Positions 44,393 to 53,450 of a DNA stretch of 54,754 nt are shown here, piece after piece; position 1 is the first letter of the stretch, and every line of letters starts with the position of its first letter. The DNA comes from DASXAQ01 sp036406615 (GTDB lineage Bacteria > Actinomycetota > UBA4738): positions 1 to 54,754 of the forward strand of contig DASXAQ010000026.1 in the NCBI GenBank assembly GCA_036406615.1, written 5' to 3'. The translations under genes were made by a program, and so were the position numbers. Below the pieces are notes generated by a model. It worked only from the letters and a program-made list of their open reading frames with translations, was not told the origin of the DNA and searched no databases.

Positions 44393-46876
44393 TCAACCGC
44401 GGGTGACGATGCTGACCAGCTTCGGGGCGCGAACGATCACCCGGTCGACCTCGCGCCCGTCGAGGTGGGCGCGGACCCGGTCCGACGCGAGTGCCCGATC
44501 GCGGCACTCGTCCTCGGTCGCCCCGGCCGGCACAGTGATGCGGTCGCGGACGCGGCCGTCCACCTGCACGACCAGCACGACCTCGTCCTCGCGCGCGAGG
44601 TCCTCGTCCCATCCGGGCCACTGCGAGTGGAACACGCTCTCGCGGTACCCCAGCGGACCCCGCCATAGCTCCTCCGCGATGTGCGGGGCGAACGGCGCCA
44701 CCATCTGCACGAGCGTCTCGGCCGCGTCGCGAACGGCACCCCCCGTCGCGCCGGCTTCCAGCGCCTTGCCGAGCTCGTTCGTCAGCGTCATCAGCTTCGC
44801 GATGGCCACGTTGAACCGGAAGCGTTCGTCGTCCATCGTGACCCCGCGCCGGGTTCGGTGGACCGAGCGCTCCAGTGCCGTCGCGGCCGCCGCGCCTTCA
44901 CGCGCGCCACCCCCCGAGCCCGACCCCGCCACACCTGCCGCGGCAGCGTCGAACGTCAGCCGCCACAGCCGCGACAGCCACTTGTGCGCGCCGGCGGCCG
45001 ACACCGTGGCCCAGTCGACGTCGTCTTCCACCGGTCCCGCGAACAGCATCGTCACCCGGATCGAGTCCGCGCCGAACCGTTCGATCAGCGGCAGCGGTTC
45101 GACCACGTTGCCGCGGCTCTTCGACAGGGCAGCCCCTTCGTTGATCACCATGCCCTGGTTCAGCAGGTTGGTGAACGGCTCGGTGAACGACACCATGCCA
45201 GCGTCGAACAGCACCTTGATGAAGAAGCGCGAGTACAGCAGGTGCAGGATCGCGTGCTCGATGCCGCCGGTGTACTGGTCCACCGGCATCCACTTCGCGA
45301 CCTCCTCGGACGAGAAGGGCGCGTCGTCGGTCTTGCCCGTGAACCGAAGGAAGTACCACGAGGAGTCGACGAACGTGTCCATCGTGTCCGTCTCGCGACG
45401 GGCGGCCCCACCGCACCGAGGACACGTCACGTTGACGAACGCCTCGTTCTTCGCCAAAGGCGACTCGCCCTGCGGCGAGAAGTCCACGTCGTCGGGCAGC
45501 AGCACGGGAAGGTCGCCCTCCGGCACGGGGACCTCGCCGCACGACGGGCAGTGGATGATGGGGATCGGTGCGCCCCAGTAGCGCTGGCGCGAGATCAACC
45601 AGTCCCGCAGCCGGTACGAGACGGCGGTCCGGCCAAGGTCCTCGTCCGCCAGCCACTCCGTCACGCGCGCGATCGACTCGGGCGACGGCGTCCCGTCGAA
45701 CGGACCGGAGTTGACCATCACGCCCTCGTGCGACCACGCCGCGGTCATGTCCGCCGGATCGGTGCCGACGCCCTCCGGACGGATGACCACTCGGATGTCC
45801 AGTCCGTGCTCGCGGGCGAATTCGAAGTCGCGCTGGTCGTGCGCCGGCACGCCCATGACCGCGCCGGTCCCGTACTCCATCAGCACGTAGGGAGCGACCC
45901 AGCACGGCACGCGTTCGCCGTTGACGGGGTTGACGGCGTGCACGCCGAGCGGCAGCCCTTCGCGCGAAGCGGCCTGGTCGCGCGAGGTCAGCGGCGCGCG
46001 CTGGAGCCGGTCCTGGAGATCCTTCACCGCGCCGGCCGTCCCGCCGCGCTCGGCCAGAGCCGTCACGAGGGGATGCTCCGGCGCGAACACGAAGAACGTG
46101 ACACCCCACAGGGTGTCCGGCCGCGTCGTGAACACCGTGACCGGGTCGCCCGTCTCCTCGATGACGAAGTCGACCTCGGCCCCGTGGGACCGCCCGATCC
46201 AGTTGCGCTGCTGGGTGAGCACGCGATCGGACCAGCCGGTCAGCTCCTCCATGTCGTCCAGCAGCCGATCGGCGTACTCGGTGATCCGGAAGAACCACTG
46301 CGTGAGGTCCTTGCGCACCACCGGGGTCCCGCACCGCTCACAGAGCCCGTTGACCACCTGCTCGTTGGCCAGCACCGTCTGGTCCTTCGGACACCAGTTC
46401 GCCGGCGCGAGCTTGCGGTATGCCAGGCCGCGTTCGAACAGCTTCACGAACAGCCACTGCGTCCAGCGGTAGTAGTCCGGGTCGCAGGTGTTGAACTGCC
46501 GGTCCCAGTCGAACGCGCACCCGTAGCGGCGAAGCGTGCTCCGCTGCTGGTCGATGTTCGCGTACGTCCATTCCTTCGGATGGATGCCGCGCTGGATCGC
46601 CGCGTTTTCGGCGGGCAGTCCGAAGCCGTCCCAGCCGATCGGGTTCAGGACGTTGAACCCCTGGATGCGCTTGAACAGGCCGATGGCCTCGCTGATGCCG
46701 AACGCCTCGGCGTGGCCCATGTGCATGTCGCCGGAGGGGTACGGGAACATCTGCAGGTTGTAGAAGCGCGGCCGGCCGTCGTCCTGCTCCACCGCTCGGA
46801 AGACGCCCTCGGCCTCCCACTCGTCCTGCCACTTGGGCTCGATGGCGCCGGGGTCGTAGCTCGGCCTGCCGGTCAT
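44393..46876 (-). CDS. leuS: Leucyl-tRNA synthetase
   Basis: An 827-residue class I synthetase charging tRNA-Leu. The HIGH motif reads HMGH at 52-55 (YPSGDMHMGH). The CP1 editing domain is present (VFTTRPDTLWGVTFFVFAPEHPL, GTGAVMGVPAHDQRDF). Two CxxC zinc-type sites are visible (CPSCGE, CPRCGG). The KMSKS loop reads ALSKS at 583-587, keeping the second catalytic Lys586 but with Ala in place of the first Lys. TAGGAT 9 nt before ATG suggests a near-leaderless start. Confidence 0.96.
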   Translation of the reverse strand: MTGRPSYDPGAIEPKWQDEWEAEGVFRAVEQDDGRPRFYNLQMFPYPSGDMHMGHAEAFGISEAIGLFKRIQGFNVLNPIGWDGFGLPAENAAIQRGIHPKEWTYANIDQQRSTLRRYGCAFDWDRQFNTCDPDYYRWTQWLFVKLFERGLAYRKLAPANWCPKDQTVLANEQVVNGLCERCGTPVVRKDLTQWFFRITEYADRLLDDMEELTGWSDRVLTQQRNWIGRSHGAEVDFVIEETGDPVTVFTTRPDTLWGVTFFVFAPEHPLVTALAERGGTAGAVKDLQDRLQRAPLTSRDQAASREGLPLGVHAVNPVNGERVPCWVAPYVLMEYGTGAVMGVPAHDQRDFEFAREHGLDIRVVIRPEGVGTDPADMTAAWSHEGVMVNSGPFDGTPSPESIARVTEWLADEDLGRTAVSYRLRDWLISRQRYWGAPIPIIHCPSCGEVPVPEGDLPVLLPDDVDFSPQGESPLAKNEAFVNVTCPRCGGAARRETDTMDTFVDSSWYFLRFTGKTDDAPFSSEEVAKWMPVDQYTGGIEHAILHLLYSRFFIKVLFDAGMVSFTEPFTNLLNQGMVINEGAALSKSRGNVVEPLPLIERFGADSIRVTMLFAGPVEDDVDWATVSAAGAHKWLSRLWRLTFDAAAAGVAGSGSGGGAREGAAAATALERSVHRTRRGVTMDDERFRFNVAIAKLMTLTNELGKALEAGATGGAVRDAAETLVQMVAPFAPHIAEELWRGPLGYRESVFHSQWPGWDEDLAREDEVVLVVQVDGRVRDRITVPAGATEDECRDRALASDRVRAHLDGREVDRVIVRAPKLVSIVTRG

Positions 46877-46885
46877 GAGGGCCCT

Positions 46886-46891
46886 ATCCTA
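46886..46891 (-). promoter_or_regulatory. Candidate -10 of leuS
   Basis: TAGGAT on the minus strand, 9 nt before the ATG. The short distance leaves no room for a T-box or attenuator leader. Confidence 0.35.
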
Positions 46892-46924
46892 GCGGCGGCT
46901 TCGTCCGGCTCAGCCCAACGTATG

Positions 46925-48046
46925 TCATCCTGCGCCCAGGACAACCGCGCGGATCGCCGGGTCGCGCATGGCGACGGCGAACGGAAGGAAGTCCATGCCG
47001 TCGGGCGTGTGCAGGGAGCCGGGTCCGGCGCCGGGCTTGCCCGTGTGGCCGTACTGCCACACGATCTTGTGGCGCGAGCGGCTGATCAGGACCACCCGGT
47101 CGCGGAAGTCGTCGTTGACCGCGATGAGGCCGTTCGGCAGCATCATCGCGAGCGACGGATGGTCCAGCATCCCGGGCCCGGACGCCGGTCCGTAGCGCCA
47201 CAACACCTTGCCCGCCGTCGTCATGATCACCACGGCGCCCGGCTTCGAGTAGTCGGCCACCAGGATCTTCCCGTGCCCCAGCCATTGCGCGTCGGAGGGG
47301 TAGGCGACCGGGGCCTGCAGGGCCCAGACGAGGTTGCCGTCCGCGCCGATGTTGTCCAGCCACGAGCCGGTGATCTCGCTCACCAGCACGCCTCCCTTCG
47401 GCAGCGGCGTGTCGCCGTTCACGGGCCCGAACGTCGAGGGAGGATTGTGCACGCACTGGCCGGCCGTGCCCAACTGCCGGGTCACCTTGCCTCGGGGAGA
47501 GATGAACAGGACGCGGCAGTTGTACGCGTCGGCGACGCTGACCTCGCCGTCGGGCAGCAGGTACGCGTCGTCGGGCGTGTTGAGGTAGCCGTGCGCACTG
47601 CCCTTGTGGTTCGGATGCCCGTAGTGCCACAGCACTTGCCCCTGCGGGAACGACAGGATCTGGATCGTGTGCTGGTCCTCCTGGTTCGTGATGATCCGTC
47701 GGTAGTCGCTGCCGAAGGACCCGAAGAACACGTCGTCGTCGAACCGGAAGGGGTAGGACGGCGTCGCGCCGGTCGCCGGATACCGCCAGAGCACGCGTTT
47801 GTCCCCGTCGACCAGCAGGACGCGGTTGTTGCCGCGGTCGGCGATCAGCAGGTACCCGGGGATTGGCGTCGGCGCGGCGGCCGGGGTCGGGCTGGGCGGC
47901 GCGGGCGTCGGCCCCGTCGAGCGGTTCGTGGATCCGCCGCCGGCGATCGACGCGACCACGAAGGCCAGGATTCCCACGACGACGACGACCGCGACCGCGG
48001 CGACCCGGCGCCGCCGGACGTAGACGGCCTCGCGGCGGATGGGCAC
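46925..48046 (-). CDS. Membrane-anchored beta-propeller (NHL/PQQ-like) protein
   Basis: A 373-residue protein with a basic N-terminus, one transmembrane anchor (about residues 15-36), a Pro/Thr linker and then repeated propeller blades: GYLLIADRGNNRVLLVDGDKR, DDAYLLPDGEVSVADAYNCR, MMLPNGLIAVNDDFRDRVVLI and repeats of VLWRYG/VLWHYG/IVWQYG. No catalytic site was recognised; extracellular ligand binding is plausible. GTG start with TAGCGT 6 nt upstream, so likely leaderless. It is not closely similar to the propellers at 6.7-9.8 kb. Confidence 0.78.
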   Translation of the reverse strand: MPIRREAVYVRRRRVAAVAVVVVVGILAFVVASIAGGGSTNRSTGPTPAPPSPTPAAAPTPIPGYLLIADRGNNRVLLVDGDKRVLWRYPATGATPSYPFRFDDDVFFGSFGSDYRRIITNQEDQHTIQILSFPQGQVLWHYGHPNHKGSAHGYLNTPDDAYLLPDGEVSVADAYNCRVLFISPRGKVTRQLGTAGQCVHNPPSTFGPVNGDTPLPKGGVLVSEITGSWLDNIGADGNLVWALQAPVAYPSDAQWLGHGKILVADYSKPGAVVIMTTAGKVLWRYGPASGPGMLDHPSLAMMLPNGLIAVNDDFRDRVVLISRSRHKIVWQYGHTGKPGAGPGSLHTPDGMDFLPFAVAMRDPAIRAVVLGAG

Positions 48047-48052
48047 GCGGGT

Positions 48053-48058
48053 ACGCTA
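48053..48058 (-). promoter_or_regulatory. Candidate -10 for leaderless propeller gene
   Basis: TAGCGT on the minus strand with a 6-nt gap to the GTG. Confidence 0.4.
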
Positions 48059-48071
48059 CCCGAACCGCGTC

Positions 48072-48548
48072 TCAGGCGCCCCGGCGCTCCTGGAGTCGAA
48101 GCTTCAAGCGGTGCGCCTGCACCACCACGTCGCGGATCAGCTGCGGGGCGCCGCCCTTCTGGAGGTACGCGTACACGCCGGCCTCGCGCGCCTCGACGCC
48201 CGTCACCTGGTCCGCAGACGTGAGCATCACGACCTGCGTGAGCGGCGCGGAGCGCTTGATCAATCGCGTGGCCTCGATCCCGCTCAACTCCGGCATTCGC
48301 ACGTCCATCAGGATGACGTCCGGGTCGAGCTCGACCGCGAGCTCGACGCCGACCTTGCCGTTGGGGGCCTCCCCGACCACCTGGACCCCCTCCATCTCCA
48401 ACAGCTCGCGCAGCAGCCGGCGGTCGTCGGCGTTGTCCTCCACCAGGAGGACTCGAGGCCGCGTGGGGTGGGAATCGGGCGCAGGGGTGCCGTGGCTCAC
48501 GCTGCTATGGGTTTCGGCCGTCGTGGCCCGGGGGACGAGATGGTCCAT
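48072..48548 (-). CDS. Single-domain CheY-like response regulator
   Basis: A 158-residue protein with a roughly 30-residue variable N-terminus and one receiver domain. The acidic pair is in LLVEDNADD, the phospho-acceptor is Asp82 (LMDVRMPELSG), and Thr110 and Lys131 complete the site. No output domain follows, and no histidine kinase is next to it, so the partner is elsewhere. A GTG 16 codons in is an alternative start. Divergent from the ACT gene. Confidence 0.87.
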   Translation of the reverse strand: MDHLVPRATTAETHSSVSHGTPAPDSHPTRPRVLLVEDNADDRRLLRELLEMEGVQVVGEAPNGKVGVELAVELDPDVILMDVRMPELSGIEATRLIKRSAPLTQVVMLTSADQVTGVEAREAGVYAYLQKGGAPQLIRDVVVQAHRLKLRLQERRGA

Positions 48549-48619
48549 GGTCGTAGCCCGACGTTTGACGGCGCACCCGGGCGGGCGGTAAACAGGTCGC
48601 CGAACGAAGGGGGGGTGAT

Positions 48620-49012
48620 ATGGCGAGCATCGCAACCGATCTGTTGGTGTCCCTGGAGGACCGGCCCGGCACCATCGCGGACCTCGGCGAGGCGCTGGGC
48701 GCCGCGGGCGTCAACGTGTCTGGCCTGTGCGCGATCACGAACGAGGGCAGGGGGATCATCCACCTGCTCACCGAGGACGCGGCCGCCGCGCGCCGGGCGC
48801 TCGAGGGCGCCGGCATCAAGGTGGAGGGCGAGACCGAGGTCATCGTCGGGGACCTGCCTCCCGACGTCGACACGCCCGGGACCCTGGGCGTGATGGCCCG
48901 TCGGGTCGCCAACGCCGGCATCAACGTCACGCTGGCGTACCTGGCCACGGGGAACCGGGCCGTGCTCGGCACCTCGAACAACGCCCGGGCCGAAGAACTG
49001 CTGCGCGGTTAG
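48620..49012 (+). CDS. Tandem ACT-domain protein
   Basis: A 130-residue protein of two ACT domains: VSLEDRPGTIADLGEALGAAGVNVSGL and a second one around DTPGTLGVMARRVANAGINVTLAYLA. ACT domains bind amino acids and regulate enzymes; with no catalytic domain attached this is a stand-alone sensor. GGGGGGG about 4 nt before the ATG supports the start. Confidence 0.85.
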   Translation: MASIATDLLVSLEDRPGTIADLGEALGAAGVNVSGLCAITNEGRGIIHLLTEDAAAARRALEGAGIKVEGETEVIVGDLPPDVDTPGTLGVMARRVANAGINVTLAYLATGNRAVLGTSNNARAEELLRG

Positions 49013-49031
49013 ACCGCGCGAGAACCGCTGC

Positions 49032-49037
49032 TACGCT
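49032..49037 (+). promoter_or_regulatory. Candidate -10 for leaderless cyclase-ATPase gene
   Basis: TACGCT with a 6-nt gap to the GTG start of the cyclase-ATPase. Confidence 0.45.
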
Positions 49038-49043
49038 GCCGCC

Positions 49044-52000
49044 GTGAACCCGTGCGGGGCGTGCGGCGCGCCGAACGCCGACGACGCGCAGTTCTGTTCG
49101 CGCTGCGGGTCGGCGCTCGGGGCCACGTGCCCGTCCTGCGGAGCCGGTGTCGCCGCGGGGGCGCGCTTCTGCTCGACGTGCGGCAGCGCCATCCAGGACG
49201 CGGCATCGGCCGTCGAGGAGCTGAAGCTCGTCACGGTGTTGTTCGCCGACGTGAAGGGGTCGACGGCGCTCGGCGAGCAGCTCGATCCCGAACGCCTGCG
49301 CGACGTCCTTCGCACCTACTTCGACGCGATGCGCGAGGAGATCGAAGCCGAGGGCGGCACGGTCGAGAAGTTCATCGGCGACGCCATCATGGCCGCGTTC
49401 GGCGTCCCGGCGGCCCACGAGGACGACCCCGCTCGAGCGCTGCGCGCGGCCCGACGCATGCTGGATCGCTTGGGCGGCGTGAACGAGCAACTGCTGCGGG
49501 AGCACGGCATCACGCTGGAGATCCGGATCGGCGTCAACACCGGCGGGGTGCTCGCGACCGCCGACCCCCGGCCCGGCGAGCCGATGGTCACCGGCGATGC
49601 CGTCAACGCGGCCGCGAGACTCCAGTCCGCCGCCGAACCGGGCGAGATCATCGCGTCGGAGCGAACCCTGCGGGCGGTCCGCGGTTTCCGCGTCCAGGAC
49701 GTGGGGGCGCTGCAGCTTCGCGGCAAGGCCGAGCGCGTTCGCGCCTTTCGGATCCTCGGTGAGACGGAGCTCGGATCCGGTCGCCGGACCTCCGGACTGG
49801 CGGCGCCGCTCGTCGGGCGTGACGCGGAGCTTGGGCTGCTGCTCAGTCTGTTCGAACGCGTCCGCTCCGAACGCCGGCCCCATCTGATCACGCTGTTCGG
49901 GGACGCCGGCGTCGGCAAGAGCCGGCTCACGCGCGAGTTCCTGGACCGCGTCGAAGCCCGGGGAGCCCAGGTGTACCACGGGCGGTGCCTCCCCTATGGT
50001 GAGGGCGTCACGTTCTGGCCGCTGGCCGAGATCCTGAAGGCTCACGCCGGCGTGCTGGACTCGGATCCTCCAGACATCGCGCTCGAGCGCATCAGCAAGG
50101 CGGGGCGGGATCTGTTGACGCCGGAGGTCGCCCCCGATCCCGCGCGAGCGACGGCCGCGCTGGCGTTCACGGTCGGCGTACACGATCCCGCGTTCGCGTT
50201 CGCGGAGATGGACCCGAAGGTCGTGCGCGCCGAGGTGCACGCCGCATGGCGGTCGTTCTTCTCCGCCCTGGGTTCCCAGGATGTCGCGGTCGTCCTGATC
50301 GAGGACATCCATTGGGCCGACCAGGCCCTGCTGGACCTGCTCGAGGACCTGGCCGAGCGAACGGTCGGCGCCGTCCTGTTCCTGTGCCCCGCGCGCCCCG
50401 AGCTCACCGCGCGTCGCCCCGCGTGGGGCGGCGGCCGCCGCAACCACACGTCGGTGGCGATCGATCCGCTGACGCGGGACGACGCCGAGCGCCTCGTGGC
50501 GCTGTTGCTGGCCATCGATCTCCCCGAGGCGGCTCGCATGCGCGTCCTGGAGCGCGCGGAGGGGAACCCCTTCTTCCTGGAGGAGATCCTTCGGCACATG
50601 ATCGATGAGGGCGTGGTGGTTCGCGAGGACGGCGGCTGGCGCGCCGCTCCCGGCGTGGAGGACGTCGAGATTCCGGACACCGTCCAAGGCGTGCTGGCGG
50701 CGCGGGTCGACCTCCTCGAGCCCTCGCACAAGCGGGTGCTCCAGGCCGCCGCCGTTGTGGGTCGGGTCTTCTGGCCGGGGCCCGTCGCCGAGCTGTCGGG
50801 CAGCATCGACGTGGCCGCGGCCATCGACGCCCTGGAGTCCCGCGACCTGGTCCTCTCGCGTTTGGGCACCGCCTTCGCGGGCGAGCCCGAGTACCTGTTC
50901 AAGCACATCCTGACGCGCGACGTCGCGTACGAGAGCCTGCCGAAGCGCGAGCGTGCATCCGCCCACGCCTCCGTCGCCGCGTGGATCGAACGCACGGCAG
51001 GCGCTCGAACGCGGGAGCAGGTCGAGCTCCTCGCGTACCACTATTCGACGGCGGTCTCGCAGTGGCCGGGAGCCGACGACGGGCTGCGCACCAAGGCGTT
51101 CGAGTACCTCGTGAAGGCGTCGGAGGAGAGCCGCAGCAAGCAGGTGCTCTCGAAGGCCGAACGTCTCGGCGAGGACGCCCTGGCACTGGCCCGAACGGAC
51201 GAGGAGCGGGCGACCGCCCTCGAAGTCCTGGGGTTCGCGTTCCACGCGGACTACAACGGCGACCCCGCGTGGCGGTACCTGCGAGACGCGGCGCGCGCCC
51301 GCGCCGGGATGCACCCCATCGACCACCGGCGCGTGGCGTACCTGGTCGCCCGCGCATGCGAGGTGCCGATCCGCTGGCCTGGTTCGATGCGGAATCCGCC
51401 GGACGAGGACGAGGTGCAGGGCCTCTACGACATCGGCGTCGCGAACCTGCCCGAGGGCGACAGCGAGGAGCGCGCGCGGCTGCTCGCCCATCGTGCGGGG
51501 TGGGGGTTCTCGTTCCCCAGGCCCACCCCCGACGAGGACGAGATGCGAGCCATGGAGTCCGACGGGCTCGAGGCGGCGGAGATGGCGCTTCGACTGGACC
51601 TGCCCGACGTCGCCTCCGGTGCGTTCGACGCCGCGGTGGGGCCCACGGTGGGGGCCGGTCGGTACGGCCATGCGATGACCATCTGGATGCGCCGCCGGCC
51701 GTTGATCGACCGGATCCGCGACACGTTCGAGCTCGGCGACCTGATCGCGTCCGGCGCATGGTTCCACTACGAGCTCGGTCGCTACGAAGACTGCCGACGA
51801 CAGTCCGAGGAGGGCCTGGCGCGCCTGGCCGGGCTGGGCGCAAACGCGGAGGTCCACACGCGCGCGTGGCATGTGGCGGCGCTGGAGCGCCTCGGCAAGT
51901 GGGATGCCGCGCTCGAGGAGTACCGTCGTATGCAGGACCTGCTGCGTGACCGGCGAGACGACCCGCCCTACTTCGTGACCCACGCCGTCGCGTCGGTGGG

Positions 52001-52598
52001 GATGATCCACGAATGGCGCGGGCAGCACCGGGAGAGCGACCGCATTCGCGACATGCTCGTCCCTCTGTCCGGCCGCAAGTCCGCCCGGCTGCACCCGGGT
52101 CTCACCCGGCTCTTGGTCGAGCGAGGCGAGGTCGATCGTGCTGGGGAGTACTTCGCGCGACGACCCGACGGATGGCGCGTCCACGCCGCGAAGCACTTCG
52201 AGGCGGCCTGCGAACTGGTGGCGGCCGCCGGCGCTTGGGACGAGGTGGCCGCCACGGTCGTCGCGGCGCAGGCGCAGGCGGCTGTCGGCGCCGGATCGCT
52301 GCCGGCGTTCATCCATCGGTTGCGGGGCCGGGCCGCGGTCGCGGGCGGCCAGCAGGAGGCCTCGGCGCACCTGGCGGCCGCGGTGAGCGCGTTCGCCGAG
52401 CTGGAGACTCCCTTCGAGGCCGCCGTCACGCGGACCGAACTGGCCGGCGCGCTGCTCGCGGGAGGCCATGCGAAGGAAGCGCTGACCGAGCTCGACGCCG
52501 CCGACGAGACATTCGAGCGGCTCGGCGCGACGAAGGCGCTGCAATCGACGGCCGCGCTTCGAGTGCGGGCGTCGGCTACGCTGGCCGGCGACGGGTGA
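49044..52598 (+). CDS. Class III adenylate/guanylate cyclase fused to AAA-type ATPase
   Basis: A 1184-residue multidomain protein. Two zinc ribbons (Cys4, 7, 18, 21 and Cys29, 32, 43, 46) precede a class III cyclase domain (about 60-245) with metal Asp69 (FADVKGST) and Asp113 (GDAIMAAFG), Lys109 and the VNAAARLQ segment, so it looks catalytically competent. Then comes an ATPase with Walker A GDAGVGKS from 286 and VVLIEDIHWAD near 420, followed by long helical repeats of TPR type to the end. No DNA-binding LuxR domain ends it. GTG start, probably leaderless. It likely makes a cyclic nucleotide in response to a signal sensed by the ATPase/helical part. Confidence 0.88.
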   Translation: MNPCGACGAPNADDAQFCSRCGSALGATCPSCGAGVAAGARFCSTCGSAIQDAASAVEELKLVTVLFADVKGSTALGEQLDPERLRDVLRTYFDAMREEIEAEGGTVEKFIGDAIMAAFGVPAAHEDDPARALRAARRMLDRLGGVNEQLLREHGITLEIRIGVNTGGVLATADPRPGEPMVTGDAVNAAARLQSAAEPGEIIASERTLRAVRGFRVQDVGALQLRGKAERVRAFRILGETELGSGRRTSGLAAPLVGRDAELGLLLSLFERVRSERRPHLITLFGDAGVGKSRLTREFLDRVEARGAQVYHGRCLPYGEGVTFWPLAEILKAHAGVLDSDPPDIALERISKAGRDLLTPEVAPDPARATAALAFTVGVHDPAFAFAEMDPKVVRAEVHAAWRSFFSALGSQDVAVVLIEDIHWADQALLDLLEDLAERTVGAVLFLCPARPELTARRPAWGGGRRNHTSVAIDPLTRDDAERLVALLLAIDLPEAARMRVLERAEGNPFFLEEILRHMIDEGVVVREDGGWRAAPGVEDVEIPDTVQGVLAARVDLLEPSHKRVLQAAAVVGRVFWPGPVAELSGSIDVAAAIDALESRDLVLSRLGTAFAGEPEYLFKHILTRDVAYESLPKRERASAHASVAAWIERTAGARTREQVELLAYHYSTAVSQWPGADDGLRTKAFEYLVKASEESRSKQVLSKAERLGEDALALARTDEERATALEVLGFAFHADYNGDPAWRYLRDAARARAGMHPIDHRRVAYLVARACEVPIRWPGSMRNPPDEDEVQGLYDIGVANLPEGDSEERARLLAHRAGWGFSFPRPTPDEDEMRAMESDGLEAAEMALRLDLPDVASGAFDAAVGPTVGAGRYGHAMTIWMRRRPLIDRIRDTFELGDLIASGAWFHYELGRYEDCRRQSEEGLARLAGLGANAEVHTRAWHVAALERLGKWDAALEEYRRMQDLLRDRRDDPPYFVTHAVASVGMIHEWRGQHRESDRIRDMLVPLSGRKSARLHPGLTRLLVERGEVDRAGEYFARRPDGWRVHAAKHFEAACELVAAAGAWDEVAATVVAAQAQAAVGAGSLPAFIHRLRGRAAVAGGQQEASAHLAAAVSAFAELETPFEAAVTRTELAGALLAGGHAKEALTELDAADETFERLGATKALQSTAALRVRASATLAGDG

Positions 52599-52615
52599 GC
52601 TTCGGGAGTCCACGG

Positions 52616-52861
52616 ATGGCCGACGACGACGTCGAGTTTCGGATCAGCGCGATCCCGGGTGACGCCGGCGTGCGCTACGGATGGTCGCTGGTCCGGCTCG
52701 GCTATCCCGGCAGCCGTCACCGCATCGAGATCGTCGACCGGCTCGCCGTCTCGGATCCGGACTGGACTTATGAGACCCCCGAGCTGGCGCGCGCTGCGAT
52801 CGAGGACGTGCGCCGGAGTCTTGACGCGCGGATCGCCGAGGACGTGTTCGACGAGCAGTAG
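52616..52861 (+). CDS. Small conserved-looking hypothetical protein
   Basis: An 81-residue soluble protein, acidic, with a beta-rich first half (VEFRISAIPGDAGVRYGWSLVRLG) and a helical second half (TPELARAAIEDVRRSLDARIAEDVF). GGGAG 7 nt before ATG supports the start. It lies 17 nt after the cyclase-ATPase and may be co-transcribed. No family recognised. Confidence 0.65.
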   Translation: MADDDVEFRISAIPGDAGVRYGWSLVRLGYPGSRHRIEIVDRLAVSDPDWTYETPELARAAIEDVRRSLDARIAEDVFDEQ

Positions 52862-52876
52862 TCCGTTGTCCGGCCG

Positions 52877-53338
52877 CTAGCTATCCGCGGGGAACCGTCG
52901 CCGGCGCCCGAGCGGCATCGCGAACCAGAGCCAGCCGAACCCGACGGCGAGGCACGCGGCCATCGCGATGCCCAGCCCCGGCGAGTACATCACCGCGGTG
53001 ATCACGTACACCGAGCCGATGAGCGCCACGGCCAGGAACACCGTGCCGGCGATCGCCATCCGGTTCGCCACGACGACGAGGTGCTGAAGTTGATGGCGCC
53101 GGAACACCAGGCGGTGGTAGATGGTCGGAGCGATGAACAGCGCGGTGGCCACGGTCGTGGCCAGGAACGCGCCGAAGTACACGAGCCGCTCCCCCGACGT
53201 CAGCTTGCTGAAGCCGTTGCTGAACGGAAGGATCAGCATGAAGCCGAACAGCATCTGCACGCCCGGCAGCGCCACCCGCAGCTCGTTCAGCAGCTCCTGG
53301 AGGCGACGGTGCGCTTCGGCCTGGGGATCCTCGTTCAT
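52877..53338 (-). CDS. Four-TM membrane protein (DUF6328-like)
   Basis: A 153-residue protein with a short helical N-terminus (AEAHRRLQELLNELRVALPGVQMLFGFML) and four hydrophobic segments. LNELRVALPGVQMLFGFMLILPF and RLVYFGAFLATTVATALFIAPTIYHRL are characteristic of the DUF6328 family, whose function is unknown. The Met of MNEDPQ is chosen because earlier starts run into the divergent VOC gene's upstream region. Confidence 0.8.
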   Translation of the reverse strand: MNEDPQAEAHRRLQELLNELRVALPGVQMLFGFMLILPFSNGFSKLTSGERLVYFGAFLATTVATALFIAPTIYHRLVFRRHQLQHLVVVANRMAIAGTVFLAVALIGSVYVITAVMYSPGLGIAMAACLAVGFGWLWFAMPLGRRRRFPADS

Positions 53339-53450
53339 CGCGGCAGAGTCTGACAGACCATTCCCACCATGTTCCCCACCCGCCGGGTTGACCAATCCCG
53401 ACGACCTTCCTACGTTCGAAGGGGTGAGCACTTCGAGCCGGGAGGATGCC

